DNA of 18,654 bases from Gemmatimonadota bacterium (GTDB taxonomy: Bacteria; Gemmatimonadota; Gemmatimonadetes; Gemmatimonadales; GWC2-71-9). How positions within the stretch are numbered: position 1 is the stretch's first letter; each line of letters starts with the position of its first letter. The DNA lies in NCBI GenBank assembly GCA_003221085.1, contig QHUD01000132.1:1-18654 (forward strand), written 5' to 3'. The notes under the pieces were generated by a model, which was given only the letters and a program-made list of their open reading frames with translations, was not told the DNA's origin and made no database searches. Below are positions 1-7,202 of the stretch, piece after piece. The position numbers and the translations under genes were made by a program.

Positions 1-479
1 TCCTCCGGGCTCGCCGTGAGAAACACCTTCAGGGGGGCGTCCGGGAACACCACCGTTCCGATGTCCCGGCCGTCCACCACCACCCCCCGCGGGTGGCCCT
101 GCACCGCCTCCCGCTGCTGGACATTCACCCAGTGGCGCACTTCGGGAATGGCGGCGATCTCGGAGACTCGTTCGGTCACCCGCTCGGAGCGGATCGCCTG
201 GGCCACGTCCACGCCCGCCACCTCAGGGCGGAACACGTCGTCCACCAACACCAGCCGCACCGGTAAGCCTTCGGCGAGCGCTACGATCTGTTGGGCGGAC
301 CAGAGGGAACCGCTCCCTGCGCCCCGTTCCCCGATGTTGTCGAGCACCGCCAGCGTGATCGCTCGATACAGCGCTCCCGAGTCGAGGTGCGCCCATCCCA
401 GTCGACGTGCCACGAGAGACGCCGTCGAGCTCTTTCCTGAGGCGGCCGGGCCGTCGATCGCGATCACCCGGATGCTCAC
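1..479 (-). CDS. cmk: Cytidylate kinase, C-terminus cut by window edge
   Basis: Cytidylate kinase phosphorylates CMP/dCMP with ATP in the cytoplasm, feeding pyrimidine nucleotide synthesis. Reading the minus strand from the GTG at 479 gives MSIRVIAIDGPAASGKSS, with the P-loop G10-x4-G15-K16-S17, followed by LDSGALYRA, the NMP-binding region typical of this family. Near the left edge VVVDGRDIGTVVFPDA and KVFLTAS match the conserved GRDIG core. About 159 of the usual ~220 residues are visible; the rest lies outside the window. The start GTG overlaps the aroA TGA (GTGA), so translation is probably coupled. No good Shine-Dalgarno lies close to this GTG; the nearest AAGGAG is at 537-542, too far away, with repeat DNA in between. 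The tyrA-aroA-cmk order is a common bacterial arrangement. Confidence 0.93.
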   Translation of the reverse strand, partial: MSIRVIAIDGPAASGKSSTASLVARRLGWAHLDSGALYRAITLAVLDNIGERGAGSGSLWSAQQIVALAEGLPVRLVLVDDVFRPEVAGVDVAQAIRSERVTERVSEIAAIPEVRHWVNVQQREAVQGHPRGVVVDGRDIGTVVFPDAPLKVFLTASPE

Positions 480-1792
480 GTTTCCCGTGTCCCGCGACCG
501 TGAGGGAGTCCTTTAGGGTGTCCCGTGTCCCGAATGCTCCTTAGGTCGTCGAAGAATCGCGGGTAGCTGATAGCCACCGACGCCCGTTCTGAGAGTCGTA
601 CGTTCGCGCGGGGGATGGTGCCGAGTACCGCGAACGCCATCGCCAACCGATGATCGCGCGCCGTGTCGACCCGGCCGCTGGGGCGTCGCGTCGTGCCGCA
701 CACGAACAGATCGTTGCCGCGCGCCTCCGCTTCCACGCCCACCGCGCGCAGGTTCGCCGCGATGAGCTCGAGCCGGTTGCTTTCCTTGACCCGCAGCTCG
801 CCTACCTCGCGGAACACCGTCTCGCTCCCCGCGGCGGCCCGGCTCGCGAGCACGGCCAGCACCGGGACTTCGTCCACCAGCGTCGGCACCTCCGCGGCGC
901 TGACCTCCGTGCCGCGCAACGCCGCGGGCCGGGCCACCAGGTCGGCGACGGGCTCGCCGCCTTCGTCCCGCAGATTCACTCGCTCCACGTGCGCGCCCAT
1001 CCGCTCGAGGACCACCAGGAAGCCGGTCCGCGTGGGGTTGACCCCGACGTTTTCGATGACGAGCTCGCCGCCTTCGGCGAGCACGGCGGCCGCGACGAGA
1101 AACGCCGCCGAGGAGGCGTCGCCCGGGACCGCCAGGCGGAACGACGGCACGACGCCACGACGCTCAGGAGGCTCGTACACGATCGCTCCCTCGCGCTGGT
1201 GCAGTCCCAGCCCGAGATGCACGAACAGCCGCTCGGTGTGATCCCGTGAGCGATACGGCTCGCGAATCGTGACGCCCACGTTCCCGGTGAGGCCGGCGAA
1301 CAGCAGCGCGCTCTTGATCTGCGCGCTCGCGACGGGCGTCGTGTAGGTGAGCGCGCGGAGCCGGCCGCCGCGGATCGTGAGCGGCAGGGCGTCTCCCCCT
1401 CGTTCCGCGATTCGGGCGCCCATGGTGCGCAGCGGCTCGGTGACCCGCCGCATGGGCCGACGGCGCAGCGAGGCATCCCCGGTCAGGGTCGCTTCGAAGC
1501 GCTGACCCGCGAGAATGCCGAGCATGAGCCGGGCCGTGGTGCCAGAGTTGCCACAATGAAGCCGGGAAACGGGAGACGTGAAACGGGAAACGTGGACCCT
1601 GACGGTGGCGCCCGCACGAACGGTGGAGATATCGGCGCCGAGGCCACGCAGCACCCGCGCGCTGGACTTGACGTCCTCGCCGGTCAAGAGCCCTGTGATC
1701 TCGCTGGTTCCGCGCGCGAGCGCGGCGAGCATCACGGCGCGGTGTGAGATGCTCTTGTCGCCCGGCGGCCGGACGACGCCCCGCACTTTCAC
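476..1792 (-). CDS. aroA: 3-phosphoshikimate 1-carboxyvinyltransferase (EPSP synthase)
   Basis: EPSP synthase joins shikimate-3-phosphate and phosphoenolpyruvate in the shikimate pathway. The 438-residue protein shows PGDKSISHRA (10-19, catalytic-site Lys13), CGNSGTTARL (from 80), DASSAAFLVAAA, VDEVPVLAVLAS, GELRVKESNRL and DHRLAMAFAVLG, the normal family order and length. The start is the GTG at 1792, whose GTGA overlaps the tyrA stop; the frame stays open further upstream, but that part is shadow sequence inside tyrA. Two parts are odd. Residues 67-77, just before CGNSGTT, are encoded by a tandem CGGGAAA-like heptamer. Residues 421-438, after the natural-looking end FFDDLRSI, are encoded by related repeat DNA and end in a TGA that overlaps cmk. 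The core motifs are intact, so the enzyme is probably functional. Confidence 0.95.
   Translation of the reverse strand: MKVRGVVRPPGDKSISHRAVMLAALARGTSEITGLLTGEDVKSSARVLRGLGADISTVRAGATVRVHVSRFTSPVSRLHCGNSGTTARLMLGILAGQRFEATLTGDASLRRRPMRRVTEPLRTMGARIAERGGDALPLTIRGGRLRALTYTTPVASAQIKSALLFAGLTGNVGVTIREPYRSRDHTERLFVHLGLGLHQREGAIVYEPPERRGVVPSFRLAVPGDASSAAFLVAAAVLAEGGELVIENVGVNPTRTGFLVVLERMGAHVERVNLRDEGGEPVADLVARPAALRGTEVSAAEVPTLVDEVPVLAVLASRAAAGSETVFREVGELRVKESNRLELIAANLRAVGVEAEARGNDLFVCGTTRRPSGRVDTARDHRLAMAFAVLGTIPRANVRLSERASVAISYPRFFDDLRSIRDTGHPKGLPHGRGTRET
481..532. repeat. CGGGACA/CGGGAAA heptamer repeats at the aroA-cmk junction
   Basis: On the minus strand two CGGGACA units (532-519), a ~24-base spacer containing CTCCCTCACGGTCGCG, then CGGGACA and CGGGAAA (494-481) lie between the natural end of aroA and the cmk start. 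The units match those inside aroA at 1563-1595. The block encodes the last 18 residues of AroA and separates an AAGGAG (537-542) from the cmk GTG. It looks like a small intergenic repeat element that entered the junction; that origin is inference. Confidence 0.6.
1563..1595. repeat. Tandem heptamer repeat (CGGGAAA-like) inside aroA
   Basis: Plus-strand units are CGGGAAA (1563-1569), CGGGAGA (1570-1576), CGTGAAA (1577-1583), CGGGAAA (1584-1590) and a partial CGTGG (1591-1595). The run encodes AroA residues 67-77 on the minus strand and sits directly before the conserved CGNSGTT active-site motif. Units of the same type occur at the aroA-cmk junction. Confidence 0.75.
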
Positions 1793-2631
1793 GCGTCGGC
1801 CTGCCGGCGCCACTGCGCCGCGCGGGCGAGCCAGGCGGTCACGGCCGGTGCGTTCCCCGTCTCGAGCGCACGCTCGAGCTCGCCCAGCGGCTCTTCGAGC
1901 GAGCGGAGCGCCGGGAGCAGCTCGTCCCGGTTCATGAGGAAGATCTCGGTCCAGAGCGCCGGCTCCGACGCGGCGAGGCGGGTGGCATCGCGTGCCCCCG
2001 GGCCGAAGGTCGCGCCGGGAGGCGCGGTGCGGGCGAGGTGGTGGGCCAGGAGCGACGCCACCGCCTGCGGCAGGTGGCTCGTGAGCGCGAGCTGGCGATC
2101 GTGCTCCGCGGCGTCGATGCGCACCGCGTGAGCATCGAGCACGCTTTCCCAAAAGTGCGCGATCTCGCGGGCGGCGCCGTCGCCGTCGCGGGTCGCGGTG
2201 ATGTACACGACCGCGCCCGTGAGCAGGTCGACGCGGGCGGCGGCGAAGCCATGCGCGTGCGTGCCGGCGAGCGGGTGGCCGCCCGCGAAGCGGGGCCCGA
2301 GCCCCAGCCCCTCGGCCCGGGCGACGATCGCCCGCTTCACCGAGCCGACGTCGGTTACCATCGCGCCCGCGCCGAGGTGCGCCTTGAGGCTCGCGAGCAG
2401 CTCGAGGTTAGCGGCGGGCGGCGCCGCCAGGACGAGCAGCTCGACCGAACGCGCCACATCGGTCGCGCGCGGCGGCGCGTCGTCCAGCGCACCCTGCCGC
2501 ACCGCCGCCACCCGCTCGCTGGGCTCGGGCGACCAGCCCAGCACGGTCGCGACGCCGGCGCGCTTCGCTTGCAGCGCGAGCGAGCCGCCGATCGCGCCGA
2601 GGCCGATGATGCCGAGTTTGGAGGGGCGCAC
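1789..2631 (-). CDS. tyrA: Prephenate (or arogenate) dehydrogenase
   Basis: TyrA oxidatively decarboxylates prephenate (or arogenate) on the tyrosine branch of aromatic amino-acid synthesis. The 280-residue protein opens with a Rossmann NAD(P) motif, LGIIGLGAIGGSLA (G10, G12, G15), then has DVGSVKRAI, GGHPLAGTHAHGF and LTSHLPQAVASLLA, all family hallmarks. It has neither a chorismate mutase nor an ACT domain, so it is the short monofunctional form and shows no obvious allosteric module. The chosen GTG at 2631 lacks a Shine-Dalgarno, but a promoter-like TTTACG-17-TACTTT ends 7 nt upstream, which suggests a leaderless mRNA. It is the first gene of tyrA-aroA-cmk, and its TGA overlaps the aroA GTG. 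Substrate preference (prephenate or arogenate) cannot be read from the sequence. Confidence 0.93.
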   Translation of the reverse strand: MRPSKLGIIGLGAIGGSLALQAKRAGVATVLGWSPEPSERVAAVRQGALDDAPPRATDVARSVELLVLAAPPAANLELLASLKAHLGAGAMVTDVGSVKRAIVARAEGLGLGPRFAGGHPLAGTHAHGFAAARVDLLTGAVVYITATRDGDGAAREIAHFWESVLDAHAVRIDAAEHDRQLALTSHLPQAVASLLAHHLARTAPPGATFGPGARDATRLAASEPALWTEIFLMNRDELLPALRSLEEPLGELERALETGNAPAVTAWLARAAQWRRQADA

Positions 2632-2638
2632 GGAAAGG

Positions 2639-2667
2639 AAAGTAGCCGCAACTGCTGGTGGCGTAAA
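2639..2667 (-). promoter_or_regulatory. Candidate tyrA operon promoter
   Basis: On the minus strand TTTACG (2667-2662; 4 of 6 matches to the -35 consensus) and TACTTT (2644-2639; fits a TAnnnT -10) are separated by 17 bases. The -10 ends 7 bases before the tyrA GTG, so transcription would begin at or next to the start codon. It lies just downstream of the preceding gene's terminator, where a new promoter is expected. Confidence 0.4.
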
Positions 2668-2670
2668 CGA

Positions 2671-2700
2671 GAAGGGCGGCCCGCGATCGAGCCGCCCTTC
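2671..2700 (-). terminator. Terminator hairpin after the Ig-like lipoprotein gene
   Basis: GAAGGGCGGC (2671-2680) and GCCGCCCTTC (2691-2700) form a perfect 10-bp stem with a 10-base loop. It lies 22 bases past the stop of the minus-strand lipoprotein gene and upstream of tyrA. On the minus strand it is followed by TCTCGTTT, a weak T tract. Confidence 0.7.
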
Positions 2701-2722
2701 TGATCTCAGTCGTCACCCCCGA

Positions 2723-4579
2723 TCAAGGACTCGATGGTGCGAAGCACGCGGTCTCGTCCGACAGCCTGCAGGGGGCGAAAGCGAAGCTAAACCACGGGCT
2801 CCACGCGCCTGGGGTCTCGCCATCTTCCGTGCGGAACTGCCACCGCCAGCCAGTCAGATTCACGTCGGCGACGAAGCCATTGCAGTTTCTAAGCGTGAAC
2901 TGTGAGCCTTGGACCAAGGTGTTCACGGCTTGGAACTCAGAACCCTGACGCTCGACGGCGATACGGTACACTGAGGCGCCGGCGACATCTGCCCAATCGA
3001 AAACGATCTGGTACCCGTAGCCGCGCGCGGGATCTGTTGAGCAGTCGATGCCCGGATCGTTTTGACGAATCAACGGGTTGGCCGTGAAGAAGATCGGGCT
3101 GTTGTTCACGAAGGGGGTCGAGACCATGACCTTGTTCCCCGTCTCGGTGAGGTTTCCGCCCATGGTCCACGGCACGCTGGCAACCCCATCCGCGAGGGTC
3201 GTGAACGGGGATTGATCCAGCCCGGCAACTTTTCCGCCACCCCCGACGACGGTAAACAACACCTGCGCCCCCTGAACGGCGGTTTCCCCATGATGTAGGG
3301 CTACGATCTTCACCGTCGGCGTCGACGGAACCGCCGCACCTAACCCCGCGGACTGATCCGCCTCGGATAGGACACGTATTGTGGCCGATCGCGCCCAGCC
3401 GAAGTGGCTGAATGATTTCGTGAGCCCGCCGGCGCCGAGGTCCACGGCGTAGACAGCGCGTGGACTGAGCACGCGAGTGATGCCACCAGCGAGCACGTCC
3501 CATCCCGCGCTCGCGAGATCGCGCAGCCGGCCCAAGCCGCTGCTGGTGATTCCCGGCGAGGGCGACGGCGGCGGCGTCCGCGTGAAGGTTTCGCAATGAA
3601 CGAAGCCCGCCGGAGCGTCTTCCAGTGAAATGGTAGGCCCGAACAGCCCATCACTGTCCTCGCGGCGGTGCAGCTGGAACGGCGGCGCGGCCGCGGTACC
3701 TATGACTGAAGGGATCTCGAAACAAACCCCCGCGGTCACGTCCTTGTTGAACAGGCCGAACGGCGTCAGATCGGGCTCGGTCCGGAACCGATAGCAGCCT
3801 TCCATCTCAAGCAACCCGCTCTGGAGGCAACTTGTCGTCGCGTTCGAGTTGTCCACAAGAACCCGCTCGATGATCACGACCACCTGGCTGATGCCGGCGC
3901 TCACGGCCGCCGCCGGCAGCCAGTTGTCCGGGAACGAGGCGCCCGCGAACCCAGTGTTCGTCGTGATTGTGCCGCCGGCGTTCGTGACCGTCGCTTCCAC
4001 ATGGTCCGGATTCGTGACACCGAACGCCCCCTGCTCGATCCGCACCTTGATCGGGAGCGTCCGCCCGTCCTGAAACTGGGCAACCTCGCCCGTCTTCACG
4101 TTCTTGAGGCCGCCGGTGACCGGATCCACGTCGAGCAGGCCGAGCATCGTCCCCTGGGGGGCCCCGCGGACGGTGATCCGATAGAACTTGCTGGCATCGA
4201 GCAGCGTGGGAGACTTCGTGTCCCACGAGACCTGATACTGCTCGGTGCCCAGCACCATCGGCTGGGGCCCGAATACGAGGACGGGCCGGCCTTGGGTGTC
4301 GGTGGCACAGTCGACGGCCCCCGCCGCAGGATCGCCGGCGAGCGTACACACCTCGGCACTCGGGGACAGATTGGGATTGAACTTGCCGGGGTCGAAGTTG
4401 GGCCCGCCGGTTGGATCCACCGTCAACGGCGGCAGGAAGAAGAAGTCCGCGTTGCCGCCGTGGTGCGCCCCATCCATGATGAGCGCCGACGGGCGACCCG
4501 ATGGCGGCTGCAAGGGTTGGCGGTCCTTACACGCGGTGAACAGGAGAACGGCGAGGCACGCCAAGGCGACGGGCTTCAT
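2723..4579 (-). CDS. Large secreted lipoprotein with Ig-like and Fn3-like domains
   Basis: Function unknown; probably an outer-envelope surface or adhesion protein. The 618-residue product starts MKPVALACLAVLLFTAC, a lipoprotein signal with lipobox cysteine at 17. An N-terminal region (about 30-185) contains DGAHHGGNADFFFLPP and DGRTLPIKVRIEQG, which I associate with large families of Gemmatimonadota surface proteins (from memory). A Big_1-like Ig domain follows around 420-520 (VLFTVVGGGGKV, LADGVASVPWTMG). The C-terminal domain is Fn3-like (FDWADVAGASVYRIAVERQG to WRWQFRTEDGE) and ends with two cysteines. The ATG at 4579 is supported by GAGGTG 7 bases upstream; a longer frame reaches 4690 but would bury the signal peptide. 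The gene is monocistronic, with its own terminator downstream. The kinase gene lies directly upstream on the same strand, but the hairpin at 4691-4714 separates them. Confidence 0.85.
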   Translation of the reverse strand: MKPVALACLAVLLFTACKDRQPLQPPSGRPSALIMDGAHHGGNADFFFLPPLTVDPTGGPNFDPGKFNPNLSPSAEVCTLAGDPAAGAVDCATDTQGRPVLVFGPQPMVLGTEQYQVSWDTKSPTLLDASKFYRITVRGAPQGTMLGLLDVDPVTGGLKNVKTGEVAQFQDGRTLPIKVRIEQGAFGVTNPDHVEATVTNAGGTITTNTGFAGASFPDNWLPAAAVSAGISQVVVIIERVLVDNSNATTSCLQSGLLEMEGCYRFRTEPDLTPFGLFNKDVTAGVCFEIPSVIGTAAAPPFQLHRREDSDGLFGPTISLEDAPAGFVHCETFTRTPPPSPSPGITSSGLGRLRDLASAGWDVLAGGITRVLSPRAVYAVDLGAGGLTKSFSHFGWARSATIRVLSEADQSAGLGAAVPSTPTVKIVALHHGETAVQGAQVLFTVVGGGGKVAGLDQSPFTTLADGVASVPWTMGGNLTETGNKVMVSTPFVNNSPIFFTANPLIRQNDPGIDCSTDPARGYGYQIVFDWADVAGASVYRIAVERQGSEFQAVNTLVQGSQFTLRNCNGFVADVNLTGWRWQFRTEDGETPGAWSPWFSFAFAPCRLSDETACFAPSSP

Positions 4580-4581
4580 GG

Positions 4582-4617
4582 GAGGGCACCTCGAATTCCC
4601 GCAACCGAGGGCACCTC
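4582..4617 (-). repeat. Duplicated SD-containing 11-mer upstream of the lipoprotein gene
   Basis: GAGGTGCCCTC (minus strand) occurs at 4592-4582 and again at 4617-4607, 25 bases apart. The proximal copy supplies the GAGGTG Shine-Dalgarno for the ATG at 4579. Each copy can fold into a small GAGG/CCTC hairpin. Confidence 0.55.
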
Positions 4618-4690
4618 CGCACGAGAGACCCGATGCTCGGCCGCGGGCGGCAACGTCGCGGATTGCCCCAATATGCCCCGCGGTGGGCAT

Positions 4691-4714
4691 GCCCGCTAGA
4701 GCCGTCTAGCGGGC
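4691..4714 (-). terminator. Hairpin overlapping the kinase stop codon
   Basis: GCCCGCTAGA (4691-4700) and TCTAGCGGGC (4705-4714) form a perfect 10-bp stem with a GCCG loop. The TAG stop of the TPR/kinase reading frame (4708-4706) lies inside the stem. No T tract follows on the minus strand, so it may terminate weakly or protect the mRNA 3' end. Confidence 0.55.
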
Positions 4715-5608
4715 GCCGATGAGCGCTTTGAACCGGGGATCGTCCTGCAGGCCTCGCCACCACCAATGTACGTTCTTGCGAAAGCCCTCGCGGTGCTTCG
4801 GATGGGCCACGAGGTAGCGCTCGAGCAGCCGCAGCGCTTCATCCTTGTCACCGAGCGCCACGCGGGCCGCGGCCCCATAGCCAAGCAGCTCGCGCTCGGG
4901 GTCGATCACCGGATCTCCTTCCGAGCGGGCGAGCACGTGACGAGCGCTATCTGCGAGCCCTGCCCTACCGAGGACGAACGCGACCCAAACCTGCTGATAC
5001 AGCCTGGTCAGCGCTCGGTCACTCTCGGGCGTGAGCTGCACGACCTGGTCCGCGAGTCGCCACGCGAGGGCAACGTCCGGATCGGCGGCCTTTGATCCCA
5101 TCAGCATGAGTTGGCACTGGACGAACTGCGGATCGGTCGGAAAGCGGCGGTGTCCCTTGTCGCACCAGTCGATCGCCGGCAGAAACAGCTCGAGATCGTA
5201 TGAGGTCACGAACAGCCGCCACAGGATCGCGTCGGCGGCAGCGAGATAGGCATCGCCCTCATATGCGCTCCGGGCCGCACGGTTCGCCTCGACAAGATCG
5301 CGCGTCTGGTAGTACAGGACGGACAGAACGTTCCAAGCACCGGCCTGGCGCGGGTTCAGGCGCGTCGCGGCTTCGAGATCCGCCCTTGCCGCGGCGAGCA
5401 GCTTGTCGGCTGCGGCAAGGTCCGGCTCGAGCCCGCGAGCGAAACGGACGTAGCGGATGGTACCGCGGACTTCCAGCGCATCGGGGTTCTGGGGCTCCCG
5501 TTGCACCGCTCGATCCGCGTGGCGCAGCGCCAGCTGGAGCCATTTCTCTGCCTCGCGCGGCTCGCGCTCGAGTCTCGAGCGCAGGTACGCCACCCGGGCC
5601 CGCTGCAC
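4706..5608 (-). CDS. TPR-rich C-terminal part of a frameshifted Ser/Thr kinase
   Basis: This reading frame carries the tail of the kinase gene that begins at 7139. It encodes helical TPR-like repeats, for example EKWLQLALRHADRAVQREPQNP, YYQTRDLVEANRAARSAYEG and KDEALRLLERYLVAHPKHREG, and ends VHWWWRGLQDDPRFKALIGAR. The first usable start is a GTG at 5608 (VQRARVAYL), but homologous-looking sequence continues upstream in the same frame to 5671 (AKADSLLESAERIDRTWVEPVV), where a TAG at 5674-5672 stops it. A start in mid-helix and sense coding before it argue that this is not an independent gene. If the frames were joined, it would lie outside the cytoplasmic membrane as the sensor or interaction region. 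Confidence 0.8.
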   Translation of the reverse strand: MQRARVAYLRSRLEREPREAEKWLQLALRHADRAVQREPQNPDALEVRGTIRYVRFARGLEPDLAAADKLLAAARADLEAATRLNPRQAGAWNVLSVLYYQTRDLVEANRAARSAYEGDAYLAAADAILWRLFVTSYDLELFLPAIDWCDKGHRRFPTDPQFVQCQLMLMGSKAADPDVALAWRLADQVVQLTPESDRALTRLYQQVWVAFVLGRAGLADSARHVLARSEGDPVIDPERELLGYGAAARVALGDKDEALRLLERYLVAHPKHREGFRKNVHWWWRGLQDDPRFKALIGAR

Positions 5609-7139
5609 AACCGGCTCGACCCACGTTCGGTCGATCCGCTCGGCCGACTCGAGCAGCGAATCTGCTTTGGCCTACTGCGCCGCGGCCGAGGGCCCATGCC
5701 TCCGGGCTGCGCGTCCCCGCCGCCTCCTCACGCAACCGGACTTCTTCTCCCAGACGCTGGCGCAGAAAGACCGCGACGTCGCTCGCCAGGCTGTCGCGCA
5801 CGTCGAGAACGCTCCCCTTCGGCACCTCGAAGGCGGCGCGCCGGAAGTCGACACCGCTCGATCCCTCGATCAGCCGCACCGACACCCGGTACTGATTCCC
5901 CGTCTCTTCCACGGCACCCCGCACGATCGTGCCGGCACTTAAGACTCGCGCCACACTGTCCGGGGCAATGTCCGGATTGCGATACGGCGCGACCCCGTTC
6001 TTGGAGATCACCTGGAGGCCGGACACCTGGGCGAGGTCGGTGATCAAGGCCTCGGTCAACCCGTCGGCCAGGTAACCCAGATACTTCTTCGCGCTCAGGT
6101 CGTCGAAGTAGAGCACCGCGATGCGCCGTGGATCGAGTCCGCCTTCCACGCCGGCGCGGGGAGCGGCTCGCTGGCGGATGAGCAGGCCGGCTCCCGCAGC
6201 AGCGAGCAGCACCAAGGCGGTGGCAAGCAGCTCGCGCCGCCACCGGCGACCGCGGCCTCGCGTCCCCGCGAGAGTCGCTCGCCGCACGGCTCCGGTCGCC
6301 GCGGAGGGTGCGTTGAGCGCCTCGGCAAACAATGCGGTCGTCGCGTAGCGGTCGGCCGGAACTTTCGAGAGCGCGCGCAGAATCGCCCCCTCGGCCGCAT
6401 CGGGGATGGTGGCGCGCACGATCGACGGCGGCGAGACCATATCCAGCGAGTGGCGCGCGAGCACCGCCTGCGCCGTGGGCCCGGTGAACGGAGGCTCCCC
6501 CACGAGCATCTCGTACACGACGCACGCTAGGGCGTATTGATCGCTCCGGCCATCGATATCACTCGCGCCGGCGGCCTGCTCCGGGCTCATGTAGGCCGGC
6601 GTGCCGATGATCGTGCCGGTCTCGGTGAGGTGCTGGCGCTCCCCCGCCGCGCTCACGGCCCGCGCGATGCCGAAGTCCGCCACCACGGCCGTACCGCCCG
6701 AGAGCAGGATGTTCTCAGGTTTGATGTCGCGGTGCACGACGCCGTGGCTGTGCGCGTACGCCAGCGCGCCCGCCACTTCGGTGGCGATCCGGAGCGCATC
6801 CTCCTGCGGGAGCTGCTTCTCCCGCGTCAGGCGGTCGCGCAGCGATTCCCCTTCCACGTACGGCATGACGTAATAGAGGAAGCCGGCCGCCGCCCCGGAG
6901 TCGTACAGGGGCAGGATGTGTGGGTGCTGCAGCCGGGCGGCGATCTCGATCTCGCGTAGGAACCGCTCGGGGCCGAGGGCCGCGGTGAGCTCGGCATGCA
7001 AGACCTTGATGGCGACAGGCCGATGATGCTTCAAGTCCTGCGCCAGGAACACCGTCGCCATGCCTCCACGACCCACCTCGCGCTCGACCGCATAGCGGTC
7101 TGCGAGAGCCTCACGCAGGGAGTCGAGGAGATCGGGCAC
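5259..7139 (-). CDS. PknB-type receptor serine/threonine kinase, frameshifted
   Basis: A transmembrane Ser/Thr protein kinase. From the GTG at 7139 the protein shows the glycine loop VGRGGMATVFLA (22-33), VAIK Lys45, a likely alpha-C Glu63, HRDIKPEN with catalytic Asp138, DFG at 155-157, and GTPAYMSPE (179-187), so the kinase domain looks complete. One membrane segment (304-321) leads to an extracytoplasmic TolB-like domain (RRIAVLYFDDLSAKKYLGYLADGLTEAL). Sense coding ends near AGTRSPEAWAL (about 5690); beyond that the frame to 5259 is arginine-rich nonsense, while the TPR continuation lies in another frame from 5671. One extra base (or two missing) around 5672-5690 explains this. It could be a real inactivating mutation or an assembly error. 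No Shine-Dalgarno is evident, and the histidine kinase gene diverges from the same 103-bp gap. Confidence 0.85.
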   Translation of the reverse strand: MPDLLDSLREALADRYAVEREVGRGGMATVFLAQDLKHHRPVAIKVLHAELTAALGPERFLREIEIAARLQHPHILPLYDSGAAAGFLYYVMPYVEGESLRDRLTREKQLPQEDALRIATEVAGALAYAHSHGVVHRDIKPENILLSGGTAVVADFGIARAVSAAGERQHLTETGTIIGTPAYMSPEQAAGASDIDGRSDQYALACVVYEMLVGEPPFTGPTAQAVLARHSLDMVSPPSIVRATIPDAAEGAILRALSKVPADRYATTALFAEALNAPSAATGAVRRATLAGTRGRGRRWRRELLATALVLLAAAGAGLLIRQRAAPRAGVEGGLDPRRIAVLYFDDLSAKKYLGYLADGLTEALITDLAQVSGLQVISKNGVAPYRNPDIAPDSVARVLSAGTIVRGAVEETGNQYRVSVRLIEGSSGVDFRRAAFEVPKGSVLDVRDSLASDVAVFLRQRLGEEVRLREEAAGTRSPEAWALGRGAVGQSRFAARVGRADRPNVGRAGCAAGPGGVPALETRARAARGREMAPAGAAPRGSSGATGAPEPRCAGSPRYHPLRPFRSRARAGPCRSRQAARRGKGGSRSRDAPEPAPGRCLERSVRPVLPDARSCRGEPCGPERI

Positions 7140-7202
7140 GGGATGTGGGGGCCTAGCTTACCGCGCGCCACCGCCCCCCGCCAGCGTGCCGTGCCGCCGC
7201 TC

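Noticed and set aside
650..1249. 199-codon plus-strand open frame opposite aroA
   Set aside because: Antisense to conserved AroA motifs, with no RBS and no recognisable domain.
1556..1600. Heptamer run as a CRISPR or satellite array
   Set aside because: Units are 7 bases and directly adjacent with no spacers; only a few copies exist, inside a gene.
1744..2703. 319-codon plus-strand open frame opposite tyrA
   Set aside because: It is antisense to a gene with clear TyrA motifs; its product is arginine-rich and low in complexity, as expected for shadow frames in high-GC DNA.
5660..5700. Programmed ribosomal frameshift in the Ser/Thr kinase
   Set aside because: No slippery run or downstream pseudoknot is evident, and such kinases are not known to need frameshifting. 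A mutation or sequencing error is simpler.
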